DNA of 32,918 nt from Chitinophagales bacterium (lineage in GTDB: Bacteria > Bacteroidota > Bacteroidia > Chitinophagales > LD1), in contig JANWXI010000025.1 of assembly GCA_025057415.1 (NCBI GenBank), forward strand, positions 1-32,918, in the 5' to 3' direction. Positions 8,302 to 20,600 of this stretch are shown piece after piece. The notes beneath the pieces were generated by a model. That model was given only the letters and a program-made list of their open reading frames with translations. It did no database searches and was not told where the DNA came from. The translations under genes and the position numbers were made by a program. The first letter of the stretch is position 1. Each line of letters begins with the position of its first letter.

Positions 8302-10521
8302 TTAAAACTTCAGGATTTTAAACTCCGTTCTACGGTTCTCCTGGTGTTGTTCTTCTGTACAAGGAACTACAAAAGTACCCTCACATTGACATTTATTTAC
8401 TAAACGGGTTTCGCCATACCCTGCTGCAATCATGCGGCGAGCTTCTACACCTTGCGAAGCAATGTAGTTAACGGCACTTTCAGCACGCTTACTGGAAAGC
8501 TGCATGTTGTATTTTGCAGTAGCGCGACAATCTGTATGTGAACTCAGCTCAATCTCCATTGTGGGGTTATCTTTCATAATTTTCACTAGTTTATCCAATT
8601 CTTTAGCAGCATCCGGGCGTATAAACCATTTATCCAAGTCGTAGTAAATGTTTTCAATCTTGATAGCTACGCCCTTCTTAACTTTCTCCAACTCCATGGT
8701 TTGATAAGAAGTGGAGGGCACAGTTTTACAACTATTGGGTAAAGTGGTTGTAACAGTAAGGTATTTAGATTCGGGGTCTCCGGTTTCTTTTGATGCTTCT
8801 AATCTGTAATTTACGTCTTTTTCAATGGCAAAAATGCATTTGCCGTCCTTGTTGGTAGTACACACCTCCTCTTTATTATTAGCAATATTAGTCAATTTCA
8901 CCTTAGCTCCCTCCAGAGGGTCGCGATTCTTTTTATCAAGTACGGTCACCTCTAAGTTACATCCACCTTCCGCCACCATCGGAATTTTTGCTAATTCGGG
9001 TTTTTCTTTTACTTGGTACGATAATTCTGCAGGCATGTATCCAGGGGCTGTGGCATAAAATTTTAGTGTTTTACCGGGTGTACCGGGAAATATAAAATCA
9101 CCCTCTTTACCGGTTTTTAATTTACCCTTTTCAATATCCTCCTCTTTTACTACAACCTGCGCACCCTCAATGGGTAATCCTGTAGCTGCATCATAAACAA
9201 TACCATTAAAAATAACTCCGCGTTTGATAAAACTGTATATATCGTCATCACCTTTGCCGCCTGGCCGGTTAGATACAAAATAACCGCGTTTATTGTCTTT
9301 TGCGATTATGTACCCAAAGTCGTCAAAGTTGGTATTTATCGGGTAGCCTAGGTTTTCAGGTTCTGTCCAGTTGGTAATTTTGTTGCCTGTCTTGACCATG
9401 TTTGTGCTATAGACATCCAAACCGCCCAATCCCACATGGCCATTCGATGCAAAATAAAGCGTCCCGTCATCGGCAATAAAAGGAAACATCTCATCACCTG
9501 AAGTATTTACTTTTGGGCCTAAATTTATTGGGGTACTCCATTCTCCGCCAATTTCTCTTGTTGATACATAGAGGTCTACACCTCCGTATCCACCGGGTTT
9601 GTCGCTGGCAAAGTATAAAGTTTTACCGTCTTTGGACATTGAAGGATGCCCTACTGAATACTCTTTGTCGTTAAAAGGAACTGCTTCAACCAATTCATCA
9701 CCCCAACGGTTTTGGTCTTGCAACCATACAATTTTATATATTTTGAGCTTTACGGTTTTATCTGCGGATGTGAAAGCCCTGCGACCATTGTAGTTGCTAC
9801 GGTCTATGTAAAGTTCTTTCATTTTATCGTTGTAACTAGAAGTTCCTTCGTGAAATTTCCGGTTGGGTTGACGACCCGTTAGCATTTGCGGTGACTCCAG
9901 TCGCCCTGTTGAATCGTTTTTGTAACTTTGGAATATCTGCAGAAAGTTACCATGTGTCCAGTTGTCGCGATGCACAACGTATGCATCAGGAACGCGGTTG
10001 GAACAAAAAAATATCCCTGTATCATTGTAAAAACTTACCCCGAAATCAGAGTATTCAGAATTTATTAAATCTTCATTCTGTACTGCATAAAAACCATTGT
10101 CTCGGCTAAGTTGCTCAACCTTGTCAATGCCATTTAATCGTGACTTCACGCTGTTGTCGCTGGGAACAGCGGTAAGATATTCTTTGTAGTATATTTTAGC
10201 TTCTGTGTATTTTTGGTTTGCTCTTAACGCCTCAGCATAGTAGAGTTTATTAATTACGTTTGCATTTTGAATTTTTACCAGCTCAGCATAGTAAGGTTCT
10301 GCTTTTTCCCAGTTGTTGATGAGTCGGTAGCTATCGGCAAGGCGTTGTAATACATATACTCTGTTCTTAGTTTTTTTTAATGCCTTCTCATAATGAAAGA
10401 TAGCCCTTTTATAATCAAATTGTTTGAAATACCAATCAGCGATTTTCACAGATGGCTTTTCAGCCATTCCACATAAATAGATCGTAAAAAGGAGTATGGT
10501 CATGGGCTTTTTGGCGTACAT
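8302..10521 (-). CDS. PorE-like TPR / PD40 beta-propeller / CRD / OmpA-domain protein
   Basis: The 739-residue product has an N-terminal hydrophobic segment (MTILLFTIYLCG from Met7). The Cys there is not in a standard lipobox, so lipidation is doubtful. About three TPR units follow at residues 26-130 (DYKRAIFHYEKALKK, NWEKAEPYYAELVKI, KYTEAKIYYKEYL). WD40-like PD40 blades lie at about 165-435, for example DGKTLYFASDKPGGYGGVDLY. A carboxypeptidase-regulatory-like domain starts near 435 (GIVYDAATGLPIEGAQV) and a second related segment near 520-590. An OmpA C-terminal domain spans about 617-739 with SSHTDCRATAKYN and NRRTEFKIL, including the Asp and Arg that bind peptidoglycan diaminopimelate. 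This domain order matches PorE of the T9SS and relatives co-encoded with PorP/SprF. Inferred role: periplasmic tether of the PorP/SprF-adhesin assembly to the cell wall. It begins 33 bases after the PorP/SprF stop, supporting one operon. Start at residue 1 or Met7 is undecided. Confidence 0.88.
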   Translation of the reverse strand: MYAKKPMTILLFTIYLCGMAEKPSVKIADWYFKQFDYKRAIFHYEKALKKTKNRVYVLQRLADSYRLINNWEKAEPYYAELVKIQNANVINKLYYAEALRANQKYTEAKIYYKEYLTAVPSDNSVKSRLNGIDKVEQLSRDNGFYAVQNEDLINSEYSDFGVSFYNDTGIFFCSNRVPDAYVVHRDNWTHGNFLQIFQSYKNDSTGRLESPQMLTGRQPNRKFHEGTSSYNDKMKELYIDRSNYNGRRAFTSADKTVKLKIYKIVWLQDQNRWGDELVEAVPFNDKEYSVGHPSMSKDGKTLYFASDKPGGYGGVDLYVSTREIGGEWSTPINLGPKVNTSGDEMFPFIADDGTLYFASNGHVGLGGLDVYSTNMVKTGNKITNWTEPENLGYPINTNFDDFGYIIAKDNKRGYFVSNRPGGKGDDDIYSFIKRGVIFNGIVYDAATGLPIEGAQVVVKEEDIEKGKLKTGKEGDFIFPGTPGKTLKFYATAPGYMPAELSYQVKEKPELAKIPMVAEGGCNLEVTVLDKKNRDPLEGAKVKLTNIANNKEEVCTTNKDGKCIFAIEKDVNYRLEASKETGDPESKYLTVTTTLPNSCKTVPSTSYQTMELEKVKKGVAIKIENIYYDLDKWFIRPDAAKELDKLVKIMKDNPTMEIELSSHTDCRATAKYNMQLSSKRAESAVNYIASQGVEARRMIAAGYGETRLVNKCQCEGTFVVPCTEEQHQENRRTEFKILKF

Positions 10522-10554
10522 AGTTTTTTATTTTATTTCTTAAGGATTTTTTAA

Positions 10555-11538
10555 TCAAAAATACTTGATAAAACGTGGGGTTACAAATCTTTTCTTGTCA
10601 AACCAAAAGTCATATCCCAACATAATTTCGTGTGTACCGCTTGTGTATCTCCTTAAACCGGATATTTCAGCGTCATACGCATAACCGACTTGCAGTTGCG
10701 GGGTAACTTTGAATTGTGCAAAAGCAATAATGGCCTGACCCGGGTTATGAAATCCGCTCGTTTCGGTGCGATAACCGGCTCCTATCCAAAGCCGGTCTAT
10801 GAACAACAATGCCAGGTTAGCATCAAACTGGGGTATATTCTTAGGTAGGCCTTTTTGCCATTTCACTAGAATCGTTGGCCTGAATTTCACCACTGATGCA
10901 TCTTTTCCGAAAACATAACCAGCCGTAAATACATAAAAATTATAGACACGGGCAATTTCATCTGTGTACTTAACTATTCTTGTCTTTTTAGTTAAAGATG
11001 ATGGCATCAGATGTGGGGCAGATACGCCTACAAAATACCTAAGGCCGTAGGCATATATACCAAAACCCACATTGGGAACAAAAAGGTTCTCGTTAAGATT
11101 AAAAGAGTTGTCGGGGTTTTGAGTCGGTAATATAGCGCGCCCGTTATTTTGATAAAAATAGTTGAAAGATGTTTGAATGCCGAAACACAGGCGATTTTCC
11201 CTCGGTAAGCGCAAGCGGTATGCAAAGGCAGGCGTTACACTGAAATTGTTACTCAGCCCGAGGCGGTCGTTTGAAATCGTTAGTCCCAATGCATATTGAT
11301 CTTTGCGAAAGGGTGTGTGCACACTTATGTTTGCAGTACGAGGTGCACCATCAATACCCACCCACTGGTGGCGATATATGCCCATCACGCTGATTACCTC
11401 GCGGCTGCCTGCGTAAGCCGGATTGACAAACAATCCGTTAAACATGTACATACTGTAGGCGGCATCCTGCTGAGCATACATACCCGACAAGAACACAACC
11501 ATTCCAAGTAAGGTTAATAATGTCTTTTTCATATTCAT
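10555..11538 (-). CDS. PorP/SprF-family outer-membrane protein
   Basis: The frame is open from 11592, but the likely start is the ATG at 11538 (MNMKKTLL) or 11532 (MKKTLL). From there a normal signal peptide begins (MKKTLLTLLGMVVFLSGMYA, cleavage before QQDA), and the upstream residues would cover an intergenic hairpin. The product of about 327 residues shows family hallmarks: SMYMFNGLFVNPAYAGSRE near the mature N-terminus, RHQWVGIDGAPRTANISVH, and a C-terminal HEIMLGYDFWF ... RFVTPRFIKYF. Members are outer-membrane barrels. SprF is needed for export or surface attachment of SprB in Flavobacterium, and PorP is a T9SS component in Porphyromonas. Its position directly after a type B cargo gene fits a dedicated partner role for that adhesin. 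The spacing to the giant gene is about 66 bases. Confidence 0.93.
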   Translation of the reverse strand: MNMKKTLLTLLGMVVFLSGMYAQQDAAYSMYMFNGLFVNPAYAGSREVISVMGIYRHQWVGIDGAPRTANISVHTPFRKDQYALGLTISNDRLGLSNNFSVTPAFAYRLRLPRENRLCFGIQTSFNYFYQNNGRAILPTQNPDNSFNLNENLFVPNVGFGIYAYGLRYFVGVSAPHLMPSSLTKKTRIVKYTDEIARVYNFYVFTAGYVFGKDASVVKFRPTILVKWQKGLPKNIPQFDANLALLFIDRLWIGAGYRTETSGFHNPGQAIIAFAQFKVTPQLQVGYAYDAEISGLRRYTSGTHEIMLGYDFWFDKKRFVTPRFIKYF

Positions 11539-11564
11539 TGTTTTATTTATATGTAAGATTGCCC

Positions 11565-11592
11565 GTGCCCTACGATACATATCGCAGGGCAC
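11565..11592 (-). promoter_or_regulatory. Intra-operon hairpin between adhesin and PorP/SprF genes
   Basis: GTGCCCT (11565-11571) pairs with AGGGCAC (11586-11592). After one A-C mismatch the inner CGAT/ATCG continues the stem around a four-base loop; outer GCC/GGC bases (11561-11563, 11595-11597) may add pairs. No T-run follows on the minus strand, so full termination is unlikely. Its place just after the adhesin stop codon suggests an RNA-processing, stability or attenuation element that could set the ratio of the downstream proteins to the giant protein. Confidence 0.55.
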
Positions 11593-11604
11593 TTGGCATC
11601 AGTA

Positions 11605-14600
11605 TTATCGGTGGATGACAACAAATTTCTGTTCGCGTCTTCCGGTACCGTCGTTGTACTCATATACATAGTAGTAAGTGCCATCTGGCAAGGTTTGACC
11701 TTGTCTGTTGCGACCGTCAAAATCATTTTGATAGTGGCCATCGCTCCTCCACACCTCTACACCCCAGCGGTTAAATATGAAGAGGGTTGCTTGCGGATTA
11801 GCATCATTACATGGAATGATGAACAGGTCATTGGAACCATCACCGTTGGGTGAGAACGCGTTGGGGAATACACACGATGTGTCAACTACCGTTACACATA
11901 CAGCAGCCGTATCGCAGAACGAGAAGTTGCCAGTAGTAACACAAACCACATAGTTAAAGGTAAGCGTACCCGAATAGCCGGACTTGGGTGTTACGGTAAT
12001 GGTAAGGTCAGTATTCGGAGTGGCTGTGCCATTGTTTACAGTACCTACTACGGCTATGGTGGTATCAGCGCCCCAAGGCAGTATGTCATTGTTAAGCACT
12101 GAAATCGCCTTAGAAGTATTCACATAGGTGCTGTCTAAGTCGCACGGCTCATCAACGGCCTGTATGAGTGTGTCAAGTACGGTGATGTAAACCATTGATG
12201 TGGCGCACTTATTCATGGAGTCGCAAACCACAATGCAGAAGGAGTCAACGCCAAAGAAGCCCGGATCCGGTGTGTAGGTAAAGCAACTGTCGCTGGTAAT
12301 GGTAACGCTTCCGTTGGCAGGATCACACAGCGTATCAATTGACCATGGCATATTGCTGATTACCTCTACACCATTCACCAGACAGTGTGTAACCGGTACG
12401 TTGATAATGGTAGTATCAAATATCGGATTAACTACCGGAGCCAGGCAAGCAACCACGCGTATGGTTACAAATCCGGTATCGCAGAGCGACGGAGAGCCGG
12501 CATCGCAAACCGCGTAGGCAAACGTAGTATTAGCGACAATGTTGCCTGCTTGTATAATGAATGAATTGTTCTGCAGGCCGGTAATTGCAGCAATGTTGAT
12601 GTTCGGGTTAGTAAATGATGTAACCGAAATCGGTAAAGCATTGGGATCAACATCATTAGCCAGTACGGCAATGGAGCCGGTTTCTCCCTGACAAATCGTG
12701 ACAGTGTCATTGATTGCAATGGGAGCACAATTGACAGTAAAGAATACAGTATCCACGTCCTTACCACATTGGTTACGTACTTCGTACACCACAAAGTCAG
12801 GGCCACAGTAACCGGCTGCTGGTGTATATTGCATTACACTGTCTTTTACGAACACTGCGTTGCCATGCAAGCCGTTCTGAGCAACTTGGGTATTGAGCGG
12901 GAAACCACTACCGTTGTCATTCAACGAAACATTCACTGTAAACGGTAAATTGGGTGCTATCAGGAATGAATCGGCAACAGCCACGGGACGAAGACAGCAA
13001 TCAATGTAGATACAAGCAATACCGGTATCCGTAGCGCCATGAACATCTCTGATAACATAAGCAACTGAATCGGTGTAACCACATGAATCGGTTGTGCTGG
13101 GCACATAGTGGATAGTACCATTGGCATTAAGGGTTGCGGAACCTTTGGTACCAGGCAATGTAAGAACACTTATGATGTTGAATGAGTCATTCTCCGGATC
13201 AAAATCATTACCCAATACCGCAATATCAATTTCATTAAATCGGCCGGTAGCAAATGTGCCGCAATCATTAACAGCTTGTACAGAATTAGGTATAGTGATT
13301 ACTACTACTGCCGTATCGCACCGAACAGGGTTACCGTTATCGCATATTACATAACAGAATGTATCCGGATTAAGGGCATTGGCTCCCGGACCCGGTAAGT
13401 ACGTAATAGTACCGTTGGCATTAACAACCGCTACGCCATCTGCCGGCGGACAAGGCAAGGTGTTCTGAACGGTAACTGCTTGTCCCTCAGGATCACTGTC
13501 GTTGTTTTTCACCGGTATAGTAACAGGAGTCATATACGGTGTAGATGCGTAGTCGTTTGTGGCAGCCGGTGGATTGTTAGTATTAAGCGTAGTATTGACG
13601 CAAACAACAATCATAGCAGTGTCGCAAGCGTTAAACGGATCACAGATTTGATAGAGTACGGTATCGCAGCCGGTAACGGGTGAGGTGTATGTGAGCGTCT
13701 GGTTGGGGTTAATCACCATGCTGGCACCAGGCAAAGTCGGGCTGGTTATGACTGTAACCGTTAGCGGATCGCCATTCGGATCAAAGTCATTTGCCAATTC
13801 ATTAATTTGAATAGGTGTATTTACCAGGCCGGTAGCGGCATCATCACTGGCAACCGGCGGATTGTTACCTCCGTTGCAGGCAATCACGCTTACTTGTATC
13901 ACATTCGTATCGCACAAGCTGAATACAGGTATATTGCTCTGGTCACACACGTAATACGGCAGGGTGTAAGTACCCGGTGTGTTTGCTACAAATACTCCCG
14001 TGCCATTTCCGGTGTTTGTCCATTGCGCAAGGCCGGGGCCGCTGATGGGTCCGTAAGTAAATGTGTGCGGATCTCCATCCGGATCAGATGCAGAGGCATT
14101 CACGTTCACACCTACAGGCACGTTAGCGCAAACAGAAACAGTAACACGTTCAGCAAATGGCGGTCTGTTGACCTTTAATACAACCACTGTGAATACGCAG
14201 GTGTCTTTTGCTCCCGCGCTGTCTGTAGCAATAATCTGAATGTTCTGAACACCAAACCATCCCGTATTCGGAGTAAATACGATACAGTTGTTAGAAACGC
14301 TCACCGCGCCATTAACCGGAGCAAGCGGAGTTGCCGTGATGGTTACCGGATTCAGCTCGGGGTCTGATACGGGTACACAGAACGTTTCAGTTGTATTGGC
14401 ATACATCGTATCAGGTGCACAAGTAAGTACGGGCGGATCGTTGATTGGGCAAACGCTGATGTTTACGCTGGCTGTATCGCAAGCATTGGCGCATTGTGTG
14501 TTGCAGATGATATACGTAAGGGTAGTATTGCCATTAAAGTTGTTGGCGGGGGTGAAGGAAATTGTATTTCCGGTAACATTAGCTGAGCCGTTATTGACGG

Positions 14601-17600
14601 AAAGCACGCTAATGTTATTCGCATTACCCTCTGGATCACTGTCGTTAATAAGCACGGGGATCTGCACGGTTTGCTCTTCGCAGGTAGCCGCTGAATCGTT
14701 GTTAGCTACAGGCGGTTGATTTATATGGAGGAATACCGTGTCTCGTGTTACACAACCTACAGAATTGATAGCTGATGCTATTACACCTACATCTACTCCC
14801 ACGGGGCAGTAGTTAATCGGTGTTAACGACGATGTGATAACACCACCTCCAAGCAACGACCATTGAATATTCAATACATCCAAACTGGCACTGGGTGTAA
14901 GGGTAGTACAGCCACCCTGGCAAACCGTATCATGAGATGCAGTGATATTGAGGGTAGGTGCAGTTTTTATACCAATGGAAACATTCGTTGAGTTTGTACA
15001 GCCCGTTGTCGGGTCGGTGTAGGTATATGTAATAACATTATTGCCGATGTTGGCATTGGTGGGACAGAATATATTGCCACTTATACCGGGGCCACTGAAT
15101 GTACCACCGGCGGGTGTACCGGTGAGTGTAACACAAGGATCTGATTGACAGTAACCATTCTGGTTAAATCCTGAAATAGAAACTGTGGGTAGAGGATGTA
15201 CGGTAACACAGATAGTTGTATCATCCGAACAACCGTTGCCATCCACATAGGTGTATTTCACACACCAGTTACCCGGACCTGCAGCTGTAGCCTGGAAAAT
15301 GTTACCTGTCACAAATGGACCGCTAAAGGTTCCCCCTGCCGGGATACCCGTCATAATAATGTTACCTGCGTTTTGACAGTATTGGGTGTTAAGACCGCTG
15401 ATGCTGGCAACCGGAGCAGTGTTTATGATAACAGATGCTGTATCAGCCGCCTGACATCCGTTCTTATCAGTGACAACAAGTGTATAAGTGCTGGTGGCGG
15501 TGGGGCAAACCAATACATTCAGGTTGAGCGGGCTGCTATTGATATTAGGACCGCTCCATTGATATGTGAACGGAGGTATGCCGTTGCCGCTAACGGAACC
15601 ATTAAGTGTAACACATCCCCCTACGTTAGAGCAAATAAACTTATTCGGGCCTGCATCAACTAATAAAGTTGGCGGGTTTACTGTTACCGTAGCACAACTT
15701 GGTAGTGAAGAGCATCCAAAAATATCGGTGACCACTACACAGAATTGTGTGGTATTACCCAGATTGCTTACCGTAGGATTGGGTAAAGTGGGATTATTCA
15801 AACCGGCAGAAGGCGTCCAAAGATATGTGTAAGGCCCTTGAGTACCTGAGCCGGTGGGGGAACCGCCAAGTATAGCGCTGTCAGAAGAACATGCAAATAT
15901 AGAGTGGTTAGGACCGGCATTTGCAACAGGCAACTGCCGTACATTGATATTCACCGAACCACTGGCAGAGCAACCCAACGAGTCGGTTACGATAACGGTA
16001 TATGCAACATTGAAAGTTACATTCTGTGCAGTCGGATTAGGTGAGGTTGAAGAAGTGAGGAAGTTTCCTGGCGACCATTGATAATTCAATGTACCTGTAC
16101 CGCCTAACCCGGTTGGGTTACCGCCAAGTACAATAGATGAACCGCTGCACACAGAGGAGTTTGCTCCTGCATTGACACCTATACCAGGGCTTACATATAC
16201 GGTGACCGTATCTGCTTTAAAGCAGCCAACTGCATCAGTTACAGTTAAAGCATAGCTGGTTGTAACTGAAGGATTGGCGCATGGATTAGGTATGTTGGGA
16301 TTGTCTAAACCCTGTACAGGACTCCACTGGTAAATGTATGGAGGAATACCCCCGGTTACAGACGGGCTACCGCCAAGTGATACACATCCGTTGCTGTTAG
16401 TACAGAACACTTTGTCAGGTCCGGCATTGACTTGCAGCGATGTTGGAATCACAGGAATCACTACAGAGTCCACGGCAGAACAACCTGAGGCGTTGTCGGT
16501 CACGGTTACGTAGAAACGGGTCGTTACCGTTAGGTTTGAAACAATCGGATTCGGTATTGTATAGCTATTAAGGTTGTTTCCGGCAGGAACTTGTGCCCAT
16601 TGGTAGCTGTAGTTACCTGAACCACCGCTCGCTGTCGGCTGACCACCGATTGTTACAAATGATCCGCTGCAAGCGAACACATTAACTGATGGGCCTGCAT
16701 CGGCAGTAATAGATGGATTAACATACACCGTTTGACAAGCAGATGAGGAGCAACCAACCGCATCGGTAACAGTTACACAATACGCAGTTGTAGCTGCTGG
16801 GGTAGCAACAGGATTTGCAGCCAAAGTACTGCTTAGGCCGGTACCAGGCGCCCAATTAAATGAGTAGGGCGGTGTGCCTCCACCGGCAGTGGATGGATTA
16901 CCACCCAGGAGTGCGGCTGTGCCGGAACATATAGCTGTATCCGGTTCAAGAATAGCCGTAACAGCCGGGTTGGCAAATACCACCATTGAGTCAATTGAAA
17001 TACATCCGTGCGCATCTGTTACGAGCAATACATACGTGGTAGTATCGGTGGGGTTAACATCCGGATTAATTATAGAATTGCTGTTGCAGATACCAAACAC
17101 AGGGCTCCAGTCAATCACATAAGGTTGAGTACCCCCTGTTACACTACCATTGATAGTAATGCAGTTTGATTGTCCGGCACAAATGCTGCGGTCCGGACCG
17201 GCATTGGCAACCAGGGTGTGATTGGTCACCGAAACAAATACCTCATCTGTAGCCGTACAACCGTTAATATCGGTTACGGTAAGTACGTAATTAGTACTAG
17301 TTGATAGGTTACATGCCTGCGGATTCGGTAAACCGGTATTATTAAGACCCGCTGCAGGCGCCCAGGCATAGAAGTACGGAGGAGTGCCGCCCGTGGCAGT
17401 AGGTGAACCGCCCAAAGTAACACATGCCAGCGGGCACGACTCGATTACCTTGTCCGGACCTGCATTAGCAATAGGTTTCTGATTAACCCTAATGGTCACG
17501 TTTGCAGAATTGCTACAACCGATAGAGTCAACCACCAACACCTGATAGGTGATAGTGCTGGTAGGACATGCCAGCGGGTTAGCTGTATTGGGCGAGCCAG

Positions 17601-20600
17601 TGATGAATAACGTTGGTGTCCAAGAGTATGAGTAAGAAGATGGAGAACCTGTTCCACTATGGGCAGTGGGTTGACCACCCAGTTCCACACATGCTCCGGC
17701 ACAAACGGTATCATTAACTCCGGCGTTCACTACAGGGCGAGGGTTAATGGTTATGCGTACCGTGTCTGTAGCAATACAACCCGATGCATCAACTACTACA
17801 AGGAAGTAAGTGGTAGTTACTGCAGGTGATGTAACGGGATTTGGACTGTTTGAAATGAATCCCGGTGGAATTGATGTCCAGTTGTAAGTATATGGGTGCG
17901 TTCCGCCCTGCGCTGTAGGTGAGCCACCCAATGTTACTAATACGGAGGTGCCGGCACAGAATGAAATATTGTTGCCTGCCTCTGCCACCAGAGTAGGGTT
18001 GTTTACCGTTACATTAACCAAATCTGATGCAGAGCAACCATTGTTGTCGGTTACAATTACTGTGTAATTAGTAGTTGAACCCAATCCTTTTACGTAAGGG
18101 TTAGCCAAATTGGGGAAGAATACACCAACAGAGGGTAACCACTGATACGTATAAGGCGGTGTTCCACCAGTAGCGGTTGGTGAACCACCTAACATTACGC
18201 TGTCTTGTGAGCAGGCAGTAAGTGTCTTATCGGGACCTGCATTAGCAATCGGATTGGGGTTAACCGTAACAGTCATAGAGGCAGTAGCAGTACATGCGCT
18301 GGCATCCGTCACGGTTACAGTGAATATGGTTGTACTGGTTACACCAACTATTGGGTTAGATGCTATAGAGCCGTTAGACCACAGGTAGTTGTATGGGCTT
18401 GTGCCACCCGAAGCTGTAGGATTACAACCCAGTCGAACTTTACCACCGGAGCATACAGCCGTATCGGCTCCGGCACAAACCTCCGGCGCCGGATTGACGG
18501 TAATTGTTACTGAGTCATAAGCAATACAACCTTTGCTGTCAACTATCGTGAGGTAGTATGTAGTAGTTGACGCAGGTGAAACCACAGGATTAGAGCCAAT
18601 TAAGCCGCCTGACCATATATACGTGTATGGTGGCGTACCTCCCACCGCAGTAGGAATACCTCCCAGCGTAACAGATGTAGATGAACCGGCACAGATAGCT
18701 GCATTATTTCCGGCGTTAGCAGATAAGTTGCTCGGTACAACGGTCACCACAACCGCATCCTCAGCAGTACAACCATTAGCATCCGTTACCTTTACAGTAT
18801 ATAGTTGTGAAACATTTAATCCGGTTGCTTTAGGGTTAGGGATGTTTGTTGCATTAATACCTACAGCAGGTGACCAGTTGTATGTATAGGGTGGTGTTCC
18901 TCCGCTGGCAACCGGAGATCCTCCCAGAGTAACGGTGTCTTTAACACAAGGCGTAATGATTTTGTCGGGTCCTGCATCTGCAATCGGATTCGGGCGTACG
19001 GTTATAGTAACAGCATCCGAGGCAGTACAGTTGTTGCTGTCGCGAACCGTAACGATGTAAGTAGTGGTTACCAGTGGGCATGCCAACGGGTTAGGTGTGT
19101 TGTTGGCGTTCAAACCTACTGTCGGTGTCCATGAGTATTGGAGCGGAGCCGTACCGCTGCTTCCGGTAGGGTTGCCGCCTAATTGTACACAGAATCCCGA
19201 GCAGATTATGGTGTCAGCTCCTGCATTGGCCACCGGCGCCGGATTGAGATTGACACGAACCGAGTCAAATGACGTACAACCTTTTGAGTCAGTAACGGTG
19301 AGGTAATAGGTAGTGGATGCGGTAGGAGTAACCACCGGGTTAGCCAGGTTGCTGGTAAAGCCGCCGGCGCCTACCCAAGAGTAGGTGTAAGGTGGTGTAC
19401 CTCCCGAAGCTGTCGGATTTCCACCGATAGTTACCGGAGTTCCTGCAGCAGCACATACAGCAGCACCGTTACCGGCATTCGCTTGCAAAGTGTTGGGGAT
19501 TACATTTACTACTACAAAATCTACCCCGCTACAACCGAAAGCATCGGTTACCGAAATTTGATAAGATGTAGTGGTTGTAAGGCCTGTTATACAAGCATTT
19601 GGCACAGTAGGATTAATGATACCTGTGGATGGTGTCCAGAGGTATGAATATGGCGGAGTACCGCCGGTAACGGATATGAGGAAGCATGCTGTATCGCCAA
19701 CACAATTTACAAGATTCTTATCTGCACCAGCATCCACCACAGGATTACTGCGCGGTGTAACGACTACATTGTCGGTAGCTGTACATCCTTTACTATCCGT
19801 TACTGTTACTGTATATGTGGTGACTACAGGAGGTGTTGCAGTGGGGTTAGGAATGTTAGGGAAGTTTAATCCGGTAGTTGGCGACCATGTATAAGTGTAC
19901 GGCGGTGTACCGGATGAAGCGGTGGGTGCACCTCCTATTACTACAGGTTTACCCAAGCATGCAGATGTATCTGGACCGGCATTGGCAATCGGGTTCGGAT
20001 TTACTGTAACAAGCACTGATCCTGTTGCCGTACAACCTTTCGCATCGGTAACTACCACAGTATATGTTGTGGTAACTGATGGCGTAGCTGTCGGATTTGT
20101 AAGGGTGGGGTCGTTCAACGGGCCGCCGGACCATAGTACAGTGTAAGGAGGATTACCACCGTATATCAGGGGAACACCGCCTAACTGCACAGATTGACCC
20201 TGGCAAATTTGTTTATCGCTGCCAATGTTTACAAACAGATCGTTTGGCAACACATTCACGGTAACCGCATCGGTAGCCGTACAGCCACTTGCATCGGTTA
20301 CGGTGAGGAAGTATGTAGTAGTTACTACCAGGTTTTTAATAACCGGACGAGCCACGGTATTCGGTGTAACGAATCCGGTATTGGGCGACCAAGCGTAGCT
20401 ATATGGCGGCACACCACCGGTAGCAGTTGGGATATCGCCTATTATTACACTATCGTTCGGGCAGAAGGTAATGTCTTTATCGGGGCCTGCATGCGCTGAC
20501 GGTGAAGGACTAACTGTAATTTGTATAGCATCAGCAGCGCTACAACCGTTCGCGTCAGTAACAGTAACAATGTACGTGGTTAAAGCAGGCGGGGTGGCTG

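Noticed and set aside
9599-10109. Small + strand frames opposite the OmpA-domain gene
   Set aside because: They are antisense to a well-supported coding region and show no signal peptide, domain or start context.
11539-11592. Upstream start for the PorP/SprF gene at 11592
   Set aside because: It would add 18 residues ahead of a normal signal peptide and would be encoded by the intergenic hairpin. The ATG at 11538 or 11532 fits better.
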